This document shows, piece after piece, positions 15,842-24,769 of a stretch of DNA of 42,061 nucleotides. The notes beneath the pieces are model-generated. The model saw only the letters and a program-made list of their open reading frames with translations. It did not search any database and was not told the origin of the DNA. Made by a program: the position numbers and the translations under genes. Each line of letters begins with the position of its first letter. Positions within the stretch are counted from its first letter, which is position 1. The DNA is from an uncultured Gemmiger sp. (GTDB taxonomy: Bacteria > Bacillota > Clostridia > Oscillospirales > Ruminococcaceae). Where the stretch lies: assembly GCA_949295035.1 (NCBI GenBank), contig CASFJO010000014.1:1-42061 (forward strand), read 5' to 3'.

Positions 15842-16567
15842 TTATTGCACCGTTGCCCCCAGATGGTGGCCGCCGTACCCGTTGCCGCCGCTGTAGTAGC
15901 CGTAGGGGTCGTCGTAGTAGTAGTCGTCGTAGTAATCGTCGTAGTGGTCGAGAAAATCTTCAAAATAGTCAAAGGGATCCTGGCGGTATCCGTATCGCCG
16001 GGGGAATAGCCAGTACCCCAGCGCCCCCACCGCCGCCATGATCACCGAGGACAGGATGCACAGCACCAGCACCAGCGCCACAAAGAGCAGGGCCGCCCGG
16101 GCCAGCCGGCGGCGGTGAACATTTTCTCCTCCGCCAAATCCCCACACAAACATCAGGATCAGCCCCACCACCGGGATGGCAAACAAGATCAGGCAGGCCA
16201 GATAACGGCCGGTGGTCATCTCGTTTTTATCCCGCGCGGGCGCGGGGGCAGGCGCGGGGGCGGCATACCGGGGCGGCTGAGCGGCATAGTGAGGCGGCTG
16301 GGCCGCATAGCGGGGGCCGGGGGACGGCGGAGGCGGAACGGCGCCGCCGGCCGGTTCCGGCGTAGCCTCTTGCGCAGCCGGCGCGGCCTCCTGAGAGGGC
16401 GCGGCCTCCTGAGCGGGCGCGGATTCTTCCGGGGCGGGCGCGGCTTCCTCCGGGACCGGGGGCTGTGGGGCCGGCGCGTCAGGCCGGGCGCAGGAAGCCC
16501 CGCAGGAAGGGCAGAACAGGCAGTTCTCCGGCAGGGGAGCGCCGCACTGCGGACAATATTCGGTCAT
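15842..16567 (-). CDS. Zinc-ribbon membrane protein with Tyr/Asp-rich tail
   Basis: 241 aa with AAGGAGG before the ATG. A zinc ribbon is formed by Cys5, Cys8, Cys19 and Cys22. Residues 28-112 are a Pro/Ala/Glu-rich flexible linker. Two membrane helices follow, at about 121-143 and 158-188. The C-terminus from about 195 is extremely rich in Tyr, Asp and Gly, with runs such as DYYDDYYYDDPYGYY. The ribbon should face the cytoplasm. I do not recognise a characterised family beyond the generic zinc-ribbon domain. The start lies four bases after the lrp stop, so the two are almost certainly co-translated. Confidence 0.75.
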   Translation of the reverse strand: MTEYCPQCGAPLPENCLFCPSCGASCARPDAPAPQPPVPEEAAPAPEESAPAQEAAPSQEAAPAAQEATPEPAGGAVPPPPSPGPRYAAQPPHYAAQPPRYAAPAPAPAPARDKNEMTTGRYLACLILFAIPVVGLILMFVWGFGGGENVHRRRLARAALLFVALVLVLCILSSVIMAAVGALGYWLFPRRYGYRQDPFDYFEDFLDHYDDYYDDYYYDDPYGYYSGGNGYGGHHLGATVQ

Positions 16568-16571
16568 GGTT

Positions 16572-17012
16572 TTATACCTCCTTATCGTATCCGTAGACCT
16601 GACGGTCCACGGGGGTGGACAAAATGATCTGGGTGCTGGTCTGACCGTAGGTCTGCAGCTGGGTGATCAGGTGTTCCAGCGCGGCCATGTCCGGGCAGCA
16701 TACCTTCACGATGTAGCTGTGGCTGCCGGTCACATGAAAGCACTTCTGCACCTGAGGGTCCTCCTGGAGGGCGGCGGTCAAAGCGTCCCGCTGGGCGGGC
16801 AGGGTGGCCACGCTCACCAGCGCGTTGATCTCGTTTTTGTCCTGCGGATTCATCACCACCGTGTACCGGGCAATGACCCCCTCCCGTTCCAGTTTGCGGA
16901 TGCGGCTGCTCACCGCCGGGCTGGTCAGCGAGACCTGGCGGGCGATGTCTTTCACCGGCATCCGGGCGTTTTCACACAGCAGCGCCAGAATGCGGCGATC
17001 CAATTGGTCCAT
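16572..17012 (-). CDS. Lrp/AsnC-family transcriptional regulator
   Basis: 146 aa from the ATG at 17012 (AAAGGAG nine bases upstream; a TTG six bases earlier is disfavoured). An AsnC-type helix-turn-helix occupies residues about 1-60 (LDRRILALLCENAR, then SLTSPAVSSRIRKLE). The C-terminal RAM/effector domain follows, with CFHVTGSHSYIVKV near 95-108. Such proteins form octamers that bind DNA in response to amino acids. It is first in a unit with the zinc-ribbon and DUF4358 genes. The AT-rich 110-base leader is a likely place for autoregulation. Confidence 0.9.
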   Translation of the reverse strand: MDQLDRRILALLCENARMPVKDIARQVSLTSPAVSSRIRKLEREGVIARYTVVMNPQDKNEINALVSVATLPAQRDALTAALQEDPQVQKCFHVTGSHSYIVKVCCPDMAALEHLITQLQTYGQTSTQIILSTPVDRQVYGYDKEV

Positions 17013-17128
17013 GGGCAAAAGCTCCTTTCCCGGCGGGCTGATCGCGTGAAACTCCTGCTTTAATTAAGGAATCCTTCACAAAAGAAACACAAAAGAAAGC
17101 CCGCCCCTCAAAAAAATCTCCTGAATTT

Positions 17129-17157
17129 ATTATATGAACTTTTTTGTAAAAAGTAAA
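17129..17157 (-). promoter_or_regulatory. Promoter of lrp
   Basis: Minus-strand TTTACT (17157-17152) and TATAAT (17134-17129) with 17-base spacing, in an AT-rich stretch unlike its GC-rich surroundings. Confidence 0.75.
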
Positions 17158-17190
17158 GTGGAAAAAGAAAGCGGATCGCGGCGGATGCGT

Positions 17191-17218
17191 TTGACATATT
17201 AAGCGATTCTGGTATAAT
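17191..17218 (+). promoter_or_regulatory. Near-consensus orphan promoter
   Basis: TTGACA at 17191-17196 and TATAAT at 17213-17218 with 16-base spacing, the latter preceded by TGG (extended -10). This is one of the best promoter matches in the window, yet no plus-strand gene follows. A second candidate (TTGTCA at 17224-17229, TATACT at 17248-17253, 18-base spacing) lies just downstream. Confidence 0.75.
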
Positions 17219-17224
17219 CGTAGT

Positions 17225-17300
17225 TGTCAATCAGATATTCCCATCTATATACTTTCCCACCCCTCTATGCAAAAAGGCCCGCCGCAAGGCGGGCCTTTTT
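17225..17300 (+). ncRNA. Candidate small RNA of about 76 nt
   Basis: The predicted start (about 17225) lies only 46 bases before a perfect 13-bp terminator stem with tetraloop GCAA and five U residues (17271-17300). The implied transcript is a short pyrimidine-rich single-stranded 5' part followed by the terminator. No convincing ORF with a ribosome site lies inside. The hairpin could simply terminate hflX from the other side, so the RNA itself is a hypothesis. Confidence 0.4.
17271..17300. terminator. Bidirectional terminator beyond hflX
   Basis: AAAAAGGCCCGCC at 17271-17283 pairs perfectly with 17288-17300 around GCAA, giving a U-tract in both directions. It terminates leftward hflX transcription and any transcript from the orphan promoter at 17191. 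Confidence 0.9.
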
Positions 17301-17350
17301 GCGTCCTGTCCGGGATGCGGGTCTGGGGCCGGAAAGCACCTTGCCGCCCG

Positions 17351-18610
17351 CTAATTGAGCAGATACGCCTGATAACGGTGCAGCTCTTCGGTGGGGCACA
17401 TCCCTTCCAGATAGAGGCCGGTATCCCGATATTCCTCGGCGGTCACGCTGCCCCGGGCGCGCAGCCCCTCCGCCAGGCCCAGCTTATCGTAGGGCAGCAG
17501 CAGTTTTACCGGGCGCACCCGGTCGTGCAGCGCCTTGTCCAGCGCCGCCAGCAGTTCGTCCAGGCCCTGGCCGGTGCGGGCGCTGGTGAGCAGGATGTCC
17601 GGGTCGAAGGCCAGGGCGCCGGTCTTGTCGCACTTGTTGTATACGGTCAGCTGGGGGATGCTGCCGCAGCCCAGGCTTTCCAGCACCTCATCGGTTACCG
17701 CCAGCTGGCTTTCCCGTTCCGGGTCGGCCGCGTCGGCCACCTTTACGATCACATCCGAAAAGGCGGCTTCCTCCAGCGTGCTGCGGAAAGCCTCCACCAG
17801 TTTGTGGGGCAGCCGGCTCACAAAACCCACCGTGTCCACCAGTACGATGCCCAGCCCGCTGGGCAGGGTCAGCCTGCGGGCGGTGGGGTCCAGGGTGGCA
17901 AACAGCATATCCGCCGCGGCGGCCTGTTCGCCGCCGCACAAGGCGTTCATCAGGCTGCTCTTGCCCACATTGGTGTAGCCCACCAGGCTCACCACCGGCA
18001 CCCCGCTCTTCTGGCGGGTGCGCCGGTTCTCGCCCCGGCGTTTCTCCATCTCCCTGAGGCGTACCTCCAGCGCCTGGATGCGGCTGTGGATATGCCGGCG
18101 GTCGTATTCCAGCTTGCTCTCGCCGGCGCCGCGGCGGGCGCCTGTTCCGCCCCCGCCGCCGCCGCCCTGGCGGCTCAGCGCCTGGCCCAGCCCCTGCAGA
18201 CGGGGCAGCCGGTAGCGCAGCAGGGCCAGCTCGGTCTGCAGTTTGCCCTCGTTGGTCACCGCCCGGCTGCGAAAGATCTCCAGGATCAGCATGGTGCGGT
18301 CGATGACCTCCACCTCCAGCCGCTCGCTGAGATTGCGGATCTGGCTGCCGGTGAGCTCCCCGTCAAAGACGGCCTGTTCGGCCTGCAGGTTCTGGCAGTA
18401 GAGTTTCGCCTCGGCCAGTTTGCCCTCGCCCAGCACGGTGCCCGGCTCGGGCGCGTCCTTTTTCTGCACCAGGCAGGCCACCGCCTCCCGGCCTCCCGCC
18501 TCGCACAGCGCGCTCAACTCGTCCATGCTGCGCCCGGCGTCAAACAGGCCCTGATCCAGGCCCAGCAGCACCACCCGCATGGGGGGGCGCGTCTGCTGCA
18601 ATTCTTCCAT
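17351..18610 (-). CDS. hflX: GTPase HflX
   Basis: 419 aa from the ATG at 18610 (GAGGTG eight bases upstream). The N-terminal HflX domain (about 10-145) includes GTVLGEGKLAE. A run of seven Gly at 149-155 and the charged coiled-coil helix (to about 200) lead to the G domain: G1 GYTNVGKSS at 211-219, G3 DTVG at 259-262, G4 NKCD at 325-328, and a C-terminal tail. HflX binds the 50S/70S ribosome and rescues or splits stalled ribosomes under stress. The frame stays open upstream through the antisense of lacZ, but that is a GC-rich artefact; the start is fixed by the promoter and ribosome site. Confidence 0.93.
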   Translation of the reverse strand: MEELQQTRPPMRVVLLGLDQGLFDAGRSMDELSALCEAGGREAVACLVQKKDAPEPGTVLGEGKLAEAKLYCQNLQAEQAVFDGELTGSQIRNLSERLEVEVIDRTMLILEIFRSRAVTNEGKLQTELALLRYRLPRLQGLGQALSRQGGGGGGGTGARRGAGESKLEYDRRHIHSRIQALEVRLREMEKRRGENRRTRQKSGVPVVSLVGYTNVGKSSLMNALCGGEQAAAADMLFATLDPTARRLTLPSGLGIVLVDTVGFVSRLPHKLVEAFRSTLEEAAFSDVIVKVADAADPERESQLAVTDEVLESLGCGSIPQLTVYNKCDKTGALAFDPDILLTSARTGQGLDELLAALDKALHDRVRPVKLLLPYDKLGLAEGLRARGSVTAEEYRDTGLYLEGMCPTEELHRYQAYLLN

Positions 18611-18667
18611 GGCTCGCACCTCGCTTTCGCGTGTAGATCCGGGGCGCGGCGCGCCCCGGTACGCCCT

Positions 18668-18697
18668 ATTATAGCCGCCGGCCCGGCGGCTTGTCAA
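18668..18697 (-). promoter_or_regulatory. Promoter of hflX
   Basis: Minus-strand TTGACA (18697-18692) and TATAAT (18673-18668) with 18-base spacing, diverging from the lacZ promoter. Confidence 0.85.
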
Positions 18698-18706
18698 ACC
18701 AATGCC

Positions 18707-18735
18707 TTGTGGCGGCGGGGCGGCTCTGGTATAAT
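18707..18735 (+). promoter_or_regulatory. Promoter of lacZ
   Basis: TTGTGG at 18707-18712 and TATAAT at 18730-18735 with 17-base spacing and TGG before the -10. I see no clear operator or cre box here. Confidence 0.75.
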
Positions 18736-18790
18736 GAAACCAACAAATCCCAGGCGGGCGTTTTTCCGCCTTTTGACAGGAGGTATCCCT

Positions 18791-21616
18791 ATGCAGCCCG
18801 ATCTTCATTGGCTGGAGGACCCTGCCGTCTGGCAGGTCAATCGGCTGGAGGCTCATTCCGATCATGTGTGGTATCACCAGGGGCAGACCTTGCGCCAAAG
18901 CCTGGACGGCGCCTGGCGCTTTGCCTGGAGCCCCCGCCCCGCCGCCCGGCCCGCGGACTTCTGGCGGGAAGGCGCCGATCTGGACGGTTTTGGTGCCATT
19001 CAGGTGCCCGGGCATATCGAACTGCAGGGCCACGGCCAGGTGCAGTACACCAACACCCTCTATCCCTGGGACGGCGCCGCGCAGCTGCGCCCGCCCCATA
19101 TCGACTGGGACGACGATCCGGTGGGCAGCTATGTGCGGTTTTTCGATCTGGACGAGCCGCTGCGGGGCAAGCGGGTCTGCATCTCCTTTGAAGGGGTGGA
19201 GCAGGCGATGTTCGTGTGGCTGAACGGCCAGTTCGTTGGCTACGCCGAGGACAGCTTTACCCCGTCGGACTTTGATCTGACCCCCTGGATCCGGGACACC
19301 GGCAACCGGCTCTGTGTGGAGGTGTACAAGCGCAGCAGCGCCGCCTGGATCGAGGATCAGGACTTTTTCCGCTTTTCGGGCATCTTCCGCCCGGTCTATC
19401 TGTATGCGAAACCGGCGCTGCACACCGAGGATCTGTGGCTGCGCCCGGTGCTGGCGCAGGACGGCGCCGGCAGTTTGCGGGTACGGCTCAAGCTGAGCGC
19501 GGCATGGCAGGGCCCGGTGACCGACCCGGCGCAGGCCCGGGTGCATTGCCGGGTGGCAGGCCCGGACGGGCAGCCGCTGTTTGACGGGCCGCTGGCGCTG
19601 GCCGCCGCAGCGGGCGGCGCGCTGGAGGCCGGGCCGCTGGCGCTGGGGGCGGTGCGGCCCTGGCGGCACGAGGACCCCTGCCTGTATACGATGACCCTGA
19701 CCCTGGCCGATGCGGCCGGGCGGGAGCAGGAGGTGGTGCCGCAAAAGATCGGCTTCCGCCGGTTCGGCATCGAGGACGGCATCATGAAGCTGAACGGGGA
19801 GCGGCTGATCCTGAAAGGGGTCAACCGGCACGAGTGGAGCGCCGAAAAGGGCCGGGCCATCGACGAAGCGGATATGCGCCGGGATCTGCGGGCGGTGCTG
19901 GACGCGGGGGCCAACGCGGTGCGCACCTGCCATTATCCCAACCAGAGTTTGTGGTATGCCCTCTGCGACGAGGCGGGGGTCTATCTGATCGACGAGGCGA
20001 ATCTCGAGAGCCACGGCTCCTGGAACAAGCTGGGCAAGGTGGACCCGGAATGGAACGTGCCGGGCAGCCTGCCCGAATGGGAGGGCTGTGTGGTGGACCG
20101 GGCCCGGTCGATGTTTGAGCGGGACAAGAACCATCCCAGCGTCCTGTTCTGGTCCTGCGGCAATGAGAGCTACGCCGGCAGCTGCATCCGGGCCATGGCG
20201 GAGTTCTTCCGCAGCCACGACGACAGCCGGCTGGTGCACTACGAAGGTGTGTTTCAAAACCGGGCGTTTGACGACAGCAGCGACGTGGAGAGCCGCATGT
20301 ACGCCACGCCGGCGGATATCCGCGCCTACATGACCGGCCCGCATACCAAGCCGATGCTGCTGTGCGAGTACATGCACGATATGGGCAATTCGCTGGGCGG
20401 CATGGAGGAATACATCCGCCTGCAGGAGGAGTTCAGCCAGTACCAGGGCGGCTTTATCTGGGATTTCAAGGACCAGGCCCTCTGGCACACCGACCCGCTG
20501 GGCAGACGGGTGCTGGGGTACGGCGGCGATTTCGGGGACCGGACCACCGACTACAACTTCAGCGCCAACGGCATCCTGTTTGCCGACGGCCGGGAGAAGC
20601 CGGCGATGCAGGAGGTCCGTTACTGGTACGCGGACGAGGCGGCGCGCGCCGCCCGGGACGAGGCCAACGCCCGCGCCCGGCGGGAGGCGGAACAGACGCT
20701 GCACACCGAGCGCCGGCAGGCGGCCATGAAGGCCGGCGCCGCGCCGGGGCTGCGGATCGTACGGGGCGACGGAAATCTGGGGGTATACGGGCAGGATTTC
20801 GCGGTGCTGTTCTCCTATACGGAGGGCGGGCCGGTGAGCCTGCGATACAACGGAACGGAGTGGCTCTATCGGGCGCCGCGGCCGGCGGTCTGGCGGGCGC
20901 CCACCGAGAACGATATCGGCTGCGGCTTTCCCCGGCGCAGCGCGGTTTGGCGGGCGGCGGACCAGTACGCCCGCTGCACCGGCTGGGAGGTGCTGCACGC
21001 GGAGGCGGATTCCGCGTCGGTCCGGTACCGGTTCTCGCTTCCGGGAACGCCCCAGGCCTCGGCCGAGATCTGCTATACGGTGGACCGGTTGGGCGAGATA
21101 CAGGTGCGGGCGGCGTATCGGGGCGCCCCCGGCCTGCCGGAACTGCCCTGTTTTGGGGTGCGCTTTTCCACCCCGGCCCCGGTGGACCGGGTGGATTGGC
21201 AGGGCCTGAGCGGCGAGACCTATCCCGACCGGTGCAAGGGCGGGGCATTCGGCCTGCACAGCGAGGTCCCGGCCCGGGCCGGGTATCTGGTGCCGCAGGA
21301 GTACGGCTGCCATGTGGAAACGGTGCGGGCGGCGCTGCACCGGCAGGCGCCAACCCTGGCCGGCGCCGGCAAGCTGGAGCTGGCCATGGAACACGAGGCG
21401 TTTGCCTTCTCGGCGCTGCCCCATACCCCCGGCCAGCTGGAGGAGGCCTGGCATCAGGAGGAATTGCCGCCCTCTACCCGCACGGTGGTGTCGGTCTACG
21501 GGGCCATGCGCGGCGTGGGCGGCATCGACAGCTGGGGCGCCGACGTGCAGCCCCCCTGGCGGGTCAGCGCGGAGGAGGACCATGTGCTGACCTTCCGTAT
21601 GCGGCCCGGGCGGTGA
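18791..21616 (+). CDS. lacZ: Beta-galactosidase, glycoside hydrolase family 2
   Basis: 941 aa from the ATG at 18791, with AGGAGGT seven bases upstream. The GH2 order is complete: N-terminal sugar-binding jelly roll (about 45-220, with DDDPVGSYVRFF), an immunoglobulin-like domain (to about 330), the TIM barrel from about 335 (LKGVNRHEW, RTCHYPN), then the LacZ-type C-terminal domains including a small-chain-like beta-sandwich. The acid/base Glu459 lies in CGNES and the nucleophile Glu526 in LLCEYMH. No signal peptide is present, so it acts in the cytoplasm on imported lactose or galactosides. It is a single-gene unit with no transporter or regulator beside it. Confidence 0.93.
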   Translation: MQPDLHWLEDPAVWQVNRLEAHSDHVWYHQGQTLRQSLDGAWRFAWSPRPAARPADFWREGADLDGFGAIQVPGHIELQGHGQVQYTNTLYPWDGAAQLRPPHIDWDDDPVGSYVRFFDLDEPLRGKRVCISFEGVEQAMFVWLNGQFVGYAEDSFTPSDFDLTPWIRDTGNRLCVEVYKRSSAAWIEDQDFFRFSGIFRPVYLYAKPALHTEDLWLRPVLAQDGAGSLRVRLKLSAAWQGPVTDPAQARVHCRVAGPDGQPLFDGPLALAAAAGGALEAGPLALGAVRPWRHEDPCLYTMTLTLADAAGREQEVVPQKIGFRRFGIEDGIMKLNGERLILKGVNRHEWSAEKGRAIDEADMRRDLRAVLDAGANAVRTCHYPNQSLWYALCDEAGVYLIDEANLESHGSWNKLGKVDPEWNVPGSLPEWEGCVVDRARSMFERDKNHPSVLFWSCGNESYAGSCIRAMAEFFRSHDDSRLVHYEGVFQNRAFDDSSDVESRMYATPADIRAYMTGPHTKPMLLCEYMHDMGNSLGGMEEYIRLQEEFSQYQGGFIWDFKDQALWHTDPLGRRVLGYGGDFGDRTTDYNFSANGILFADGREKPAMQEVRYWYADEAARAARDEANARARREAEQTLHTERRQAAMKAGAAPGLRIVRGDGNLGVYGQDFAVLFSYTEGGPVSLRYNGTEWLYRAPRPAVWRAPTENDIGCGFPRRSAVWRAADQYARCTGWEVLHAEADSASVRYRFSLPGTPQASAEICYTVDRLGEIQVRAAYRGAPGLPELPCFGVRFSTPAPVDRVDWQGLSGETYPDRCKGGAFGLHSEVPARAGYLVPQEYGCHVETVRAALHRQAPTLAGAGKLELAMEHEAFAFSALPHTPGQLEEAWHQEELPPSTRTVVSVYGAMRGVGGIDSWGADVQPPWRVSAEEDHVLTFRMRPGR

Positions 21617-21653
21617 AATTGACCGGGCCTGAAATAAAAATACAGAAGACAGA

Positions 21654-21689
21654 AAGGCCGGTGCGTATCCATGGATGCGCACCGGCCTT
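21654..21689. terminator. Long hairpin between lacZ and trkH
   Basis: AAGGCCGGTGCGTATCC at 21654-21670 pairs with 21673-21689, one G-T pair apart from perfect. The plus-strand side lacks a U-tract; the minus side has TTCTGTCTTCTG followed by TTTTTATTT further on. It probably marks the end of both convergent units. Confidence 0.7.
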
Positions 21690-21794
21690 CGCCGTGTCGT
21701 GTCTCAAATCCTCAGGCCCGGAGCGTTCCGGTCCTGATCCTGGGGGCCCGGGGGATATGCTCTGTTCCCCGGATCCGTCTTTCGTGCCTGCCCC

Positions 21795-23261
21795 TCACGC
21801 GGCGGCGCGGCGGGCATGGCGGAGCGCGCCTTTCCAGGTGGGGGGATAGAAGAGCAGCAGCACCGGGAAGAGTTCCAGCCGTCCGGCCAGCATATCAAAG
21901 CAGAGCACCACCTTGGCGAAGGGGGTAAAATGCCCGAAATTCCCGGTGGGGCCCACCAGTTCCAGGCCGGGGCCGATGTTGTTGAAGGTGGCGGCCACCG
22001 CGGTGAAGTTGGTCACCATATCGGTGCCGTCCAGGCTCACCAGCAGCACCGACAGGGTGAAGATCAGCAGATAGCTCACCAGAAACACGTTGACCCCGCG
22101 CACCACCTCGTGGTTCAGGGGCTTGCCGTCCAGTTCCACCTTGCGCACGCTCTTGGGCACCACGTAGCTGTGCAGCTCCTTGAACAGGGTTTTGCACAGG
22201 ATGCCGATGCGGGACACCTTGATGCCGCCGCCGGTGCTGCCCGCGCAGGCCCCAATGAACATCAGCACCACCAGGATGGTGCGGGAGGTTTGGGGCCATT
22301 GGTTGAAGTCCACCGTGGTGAATCCGGTGGTGGTGATGATGGAGGCCACCTGAAACGCGGCGTCCCGCAGCGTTTTGCCGAAGGCCGCGCCGCCCGCGCA
22401 CAGCTGGGCCACGATCACCCCGACGGAGGCCAGCACGATCACAAAATACAGCCGCACCTCTTCCATGCCCAGCGCCTGTTTCCACCGGCGCAGAAGCAGC
22501 AGGTAATAAAAGGTGAAGTTTGTGCCGAACAGCAGAATGAAGATGGTGGTCACCCACTGGATGTAGGCCGAATAACTGGCCATGCTGTCATTTTTGATGC
22601 CGAACCCGCCGGTGCCCGCCGAGCCGAAGCTGGTGCAGAGCGCGTCGAACAGCGGCATGCCGCCCGCCAGCAGCAGCGCCACCTCCAGCACCGTCATCCC
22701 CAGATAGATCAGATAGAGGATGCGGGCGGTCTGGCGCACCTTGGGTTTGAGCTTGCCCACCGAGGGGCCGGGGCTCTCGGCCCGCATCAGGTTCATCCGG
22801 CTGCCGCCGGGCATCTGCAATACCATCAACAGGAACACCAGCACCCCCATGCCGCCCAGCCAGTGGGTAAAGCTGCGCCAGAACAGCATGCAGCGGCTCA
22901 GCGCCTCCACATCGCTCAAAATGCTGGCGCCGGTGGTGGTAAAGCCGGATACCGTCTCAAACACCGCGTCCAGAAAAAACGGGATCTCGCCGCTCAGCCA
23001 GAAGGGCAGGCAGCCCACCAGGCTCAGCACGATCCAGCTCAGCGCGGTGGCCACGCAGCCCTCCCGCACATAGATCATGGAATCTGCCGGCTTGCGCCAG
23101 ACCATCAGCCCGCCCGCCAGCAGCGCGCCCAGCGCCACCGGCACGAACCACCAGCCCGCCGCCTCGCCGTAGAGCAGCGCCACCAGGCAGGGCAGCGCCA
23201 TAAACGCGCCCTCGATGGCCAGGGTCCAGCCCAGTACATACCGGATCATCGGAAGATTCAT
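21795..23261 (-). CDS. trkH: TrkH-family potassium channel subunit
   Basis: 488 aa with AAGGGGG nine bases before the ATG. The four selectivity-filter repeats of the Trk/Ktr superfamily are visible in order: TTTGAS, AGTGGFG, TTTGFTT and NNIGPGL, each with its central Gly. About eight to ten membrane helices and P-loops surround them. The protein forms the K+ pore gated by the TrkA ring encoded 14 bases upstream. The filter glycines indicate a K+-selective pore. Confidence 0.93.
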   Translation of the reverse strand: MNLPMIRYVLGWTLAIEGAFMALPCLVALLYGEAAGWWFVPVALGALLAGGLMVWRKPADSMIYVREGCVATALSWIVLSLVGCLPFWLSGEIPFFLDAVFETVSGFTTTGASILSDVEALSRCMLFWRSFTHWLGGMGVLVFLLMVLQMPGGSRMNLMRAESPGPSVGKLKPKVRQTARILYLIYLGMTVLEVALLLAGGMPLFDALCTSFGSAGTGGFGIKNDSMASYSAYIQWVTTIFILLFGTNFTFYYLLLLRRWKQALGMEEVRLYFVIVLASVGVIVAQLCAGGAAFGKTLRDAAFQVASIITTTGFTTVDFNQWPQTSRTILVVLMFIGACAGSTGGGIKVSRIGILCKTLFKELHSYVVPKSVRKVELDGKPLNHEVVRGVNVFLVSYLLIFTLSVLLVSLDGTDMVTNFTAVAATFNNIGPGLELVGPTGNFGHFTPFAKVVLCFDMLAGRLELFPVLLLFYPPTWKGALRHARRAAA

Positions 23262-23275
23262 CGCCGCGCGCCCCC

Positions 23276-24670
23276 TTACGCCAGGATCTCGGCCAGTTCC
23301 CGCAGGCCGGTATGGGTGGTGACCACGATGATCCGGTCCCCGGCGTGGATGCAGTCGTCGCCGCCGGGGATCAGGATCTTGCCATCCCGGAACAGGCAGG
23401 CGATCAGCAGATGATCCCGCAGCGACAACTCCCGCAGCGGGATGTCCAGCAGGGGAGAACCCTCCCCGGCCAGGAACTCGATCGCCTCCACCCGGTTGTC
23501 AAACATGTGCAGCAGCGCCTCGATGTTGCTGTTCTTGGAGGCGCCCCGGCTGCGCACAAAGGCCAGGATCGCGTCGGTGGTCAGGTGCTTGGGGCAGATC
23601 ACGCTGCCCAGGTCCAGCCGGGATACCGCCTCCGGAAACATGATCCGGTTGATCTTGGTCACCGCCTTGGCGCCGGGCGCCACCGCCCGGGCGTGCAGGG
23701 TGAGCAGGATGTTCTCCTCGTCGATGCCGGTCAGCGGCACCACCGCCTCCGCCTGCAAAATGCCCGCTTCCCGCAGCAGGTCGGCGTCGGTGCCGTCCCC
23801 GTGCAGGATGGTGGCCTTGGGCAGCAGGTTGCTCAGTTCCTCGCAGCGGGCCATATCCGCCTCGATGATCCGCACCTGCACCCCCACCGCCAGCAGCCGC
23901 CGGGCCAGATAATAGGCCGCCTTGCTGCCGCCGATCAGCAGCGCGTTGTGTACCTGCCGGGTCTCAAAGCCCATCCGGGTCAAAAACTGCTTGGAGTCCC
24001 GCGAGGGGCAGATAAAGGTCAGCGCGTCGCCGCTGGCCAGCTGAAAGCCGCCGCCCGGAATGTACACCTGCCCGCTGCGCTCCACCGCGCAGACCAGTAC
24101 CGGGCCGGCCAGTTCCTTGCCCAGCTCCCGCAGATACCGCCCGTCCAGCTTGCTGTACGGGGGGATGCGCACCCGCACCATCTCGGCGTGCCCGCCCGCA
24201 AAGCTGGTCACGCTCAGGGCGGTGGGCAGGTAGAGCAGTCGGGCGATGGCCAGCGCGGCCTCCCGCTCCGGGTTGATCACCATGGACAGGCCCAGCTTTT
24301 CCTTCAGATAGTCCGCGTCCTCGCTGTAATCGGGGGTGCGCACCCGGGCAATGGTGGCGCAGCGCTTGGCCTTCTGGGCCACCGTGCAGCACAGAAGATT
24401 CAACTCGTCCGAGGCGGTCACCGAGATGAACACGTCGGCCTCGTTGATGCCGGCCTCCTGCTGGATGCGGTAACTGGCGCCGTTGCCCACCACGCCGCTT
24501 ACGTCGTACAGGTCGGTCACCGCGCTCACCGCGGCCGCCCGCCGGTCCACCACCGTGATGTTGTGCCCTTCCTGGCTGAGCTTCTCCACCAGGGAAACGC
24601 CCACCTTGCCGCATCCCACCAGAATGATGTTCAGCCCGTCCCGGGTCGCCCCGGCTATTTTGCGCGCCAT
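23276..24670 (-). CDS. trkA: Trk system regulatory subunit TrkA
   Basis: 464 aa from the ATG at 24670 (AAGGTG seven bases upstream). The protein has two tandem RCK units. The first Rossmann domain begins with VGCGKVGVSLVEKL and carries VVDRR, the acidic-residue position that contacts NAD ribose; a TrkA_C domain follows. The second Rossmann domain starts at LLIGGSKAAYYLAR with IIEAD, and ends in a second TrkA_C domain. TrkA assembles as a ring under TrkH and gates it in response to nucleotides. It is the first gene of the trkA-trkH operon. Confidence 0.93.
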   Translation of the reverse strand: MARKIAGATRDGLNIILVGCGKVGVSLVEKLSQEGHNITVVDRRAAAVSAVTDLYDVSGVVGNGASYRIQQEAGINEADVFISVTASDELNLLCCTVAQKAKRCATIARVRTPDYSEDADYLKEKLGLSMVINPEREAALAIARLLYLPTALSVTSFAGGHAEMVRVRIPPYSKLDGRYLRELGKELAGPVLVCAVERSGQVYIPGGGFQLASGDALTFICPSRDSKQFLTRMGFETRQVHNALLIGGSKAAYYLARRLLAVGVQVRIIEADMARCEELSNLLPKATILHGDGTDADLLREAGILQAEAVVPLTGIDEENILLTLHARAVAPGAKAVTKINRIMFPEAVSRLDLGSVICPKHLTTDAILAFVRSRGASKNSNIEALLHMFDNRVEAIEFLAGEGSPLLDIPLRELSLRDHLLIACLFRDGKILIPGGDDCIHAGDRIIVVTTHTGLRELAEILA

Positions 24671-24769
24671 TGCCGCACCTTCGCTTTCTTGTTGTAAAGT
24701 GTGGACGGGCCGCCTGGGCGGCAAGGGCGCCGAAGCCTGCGGCCCCGGCGCCATCCATCCACCCTATAC

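Noticed and set aside
17267-18790. A coding start at ATG 17267 extending lacZ upstream
   Set aside because: That ATG lies inside a terminator stem and the frame is antisense to hflX. The ATG at 18791 has an ideal ribosome site and promoter and matches the GH2 N-terminus.
17351-21682. A 1443-codon minus-strand frame running through the antisense of lacZ into hflX
   Set aside because: The part above 18610 is the complement of the complete GH2 gene, has no family resemblance, and the hflX promoter, ribosome site and start lie at 18697-18610. Long open antisense frames are common at this GC content.
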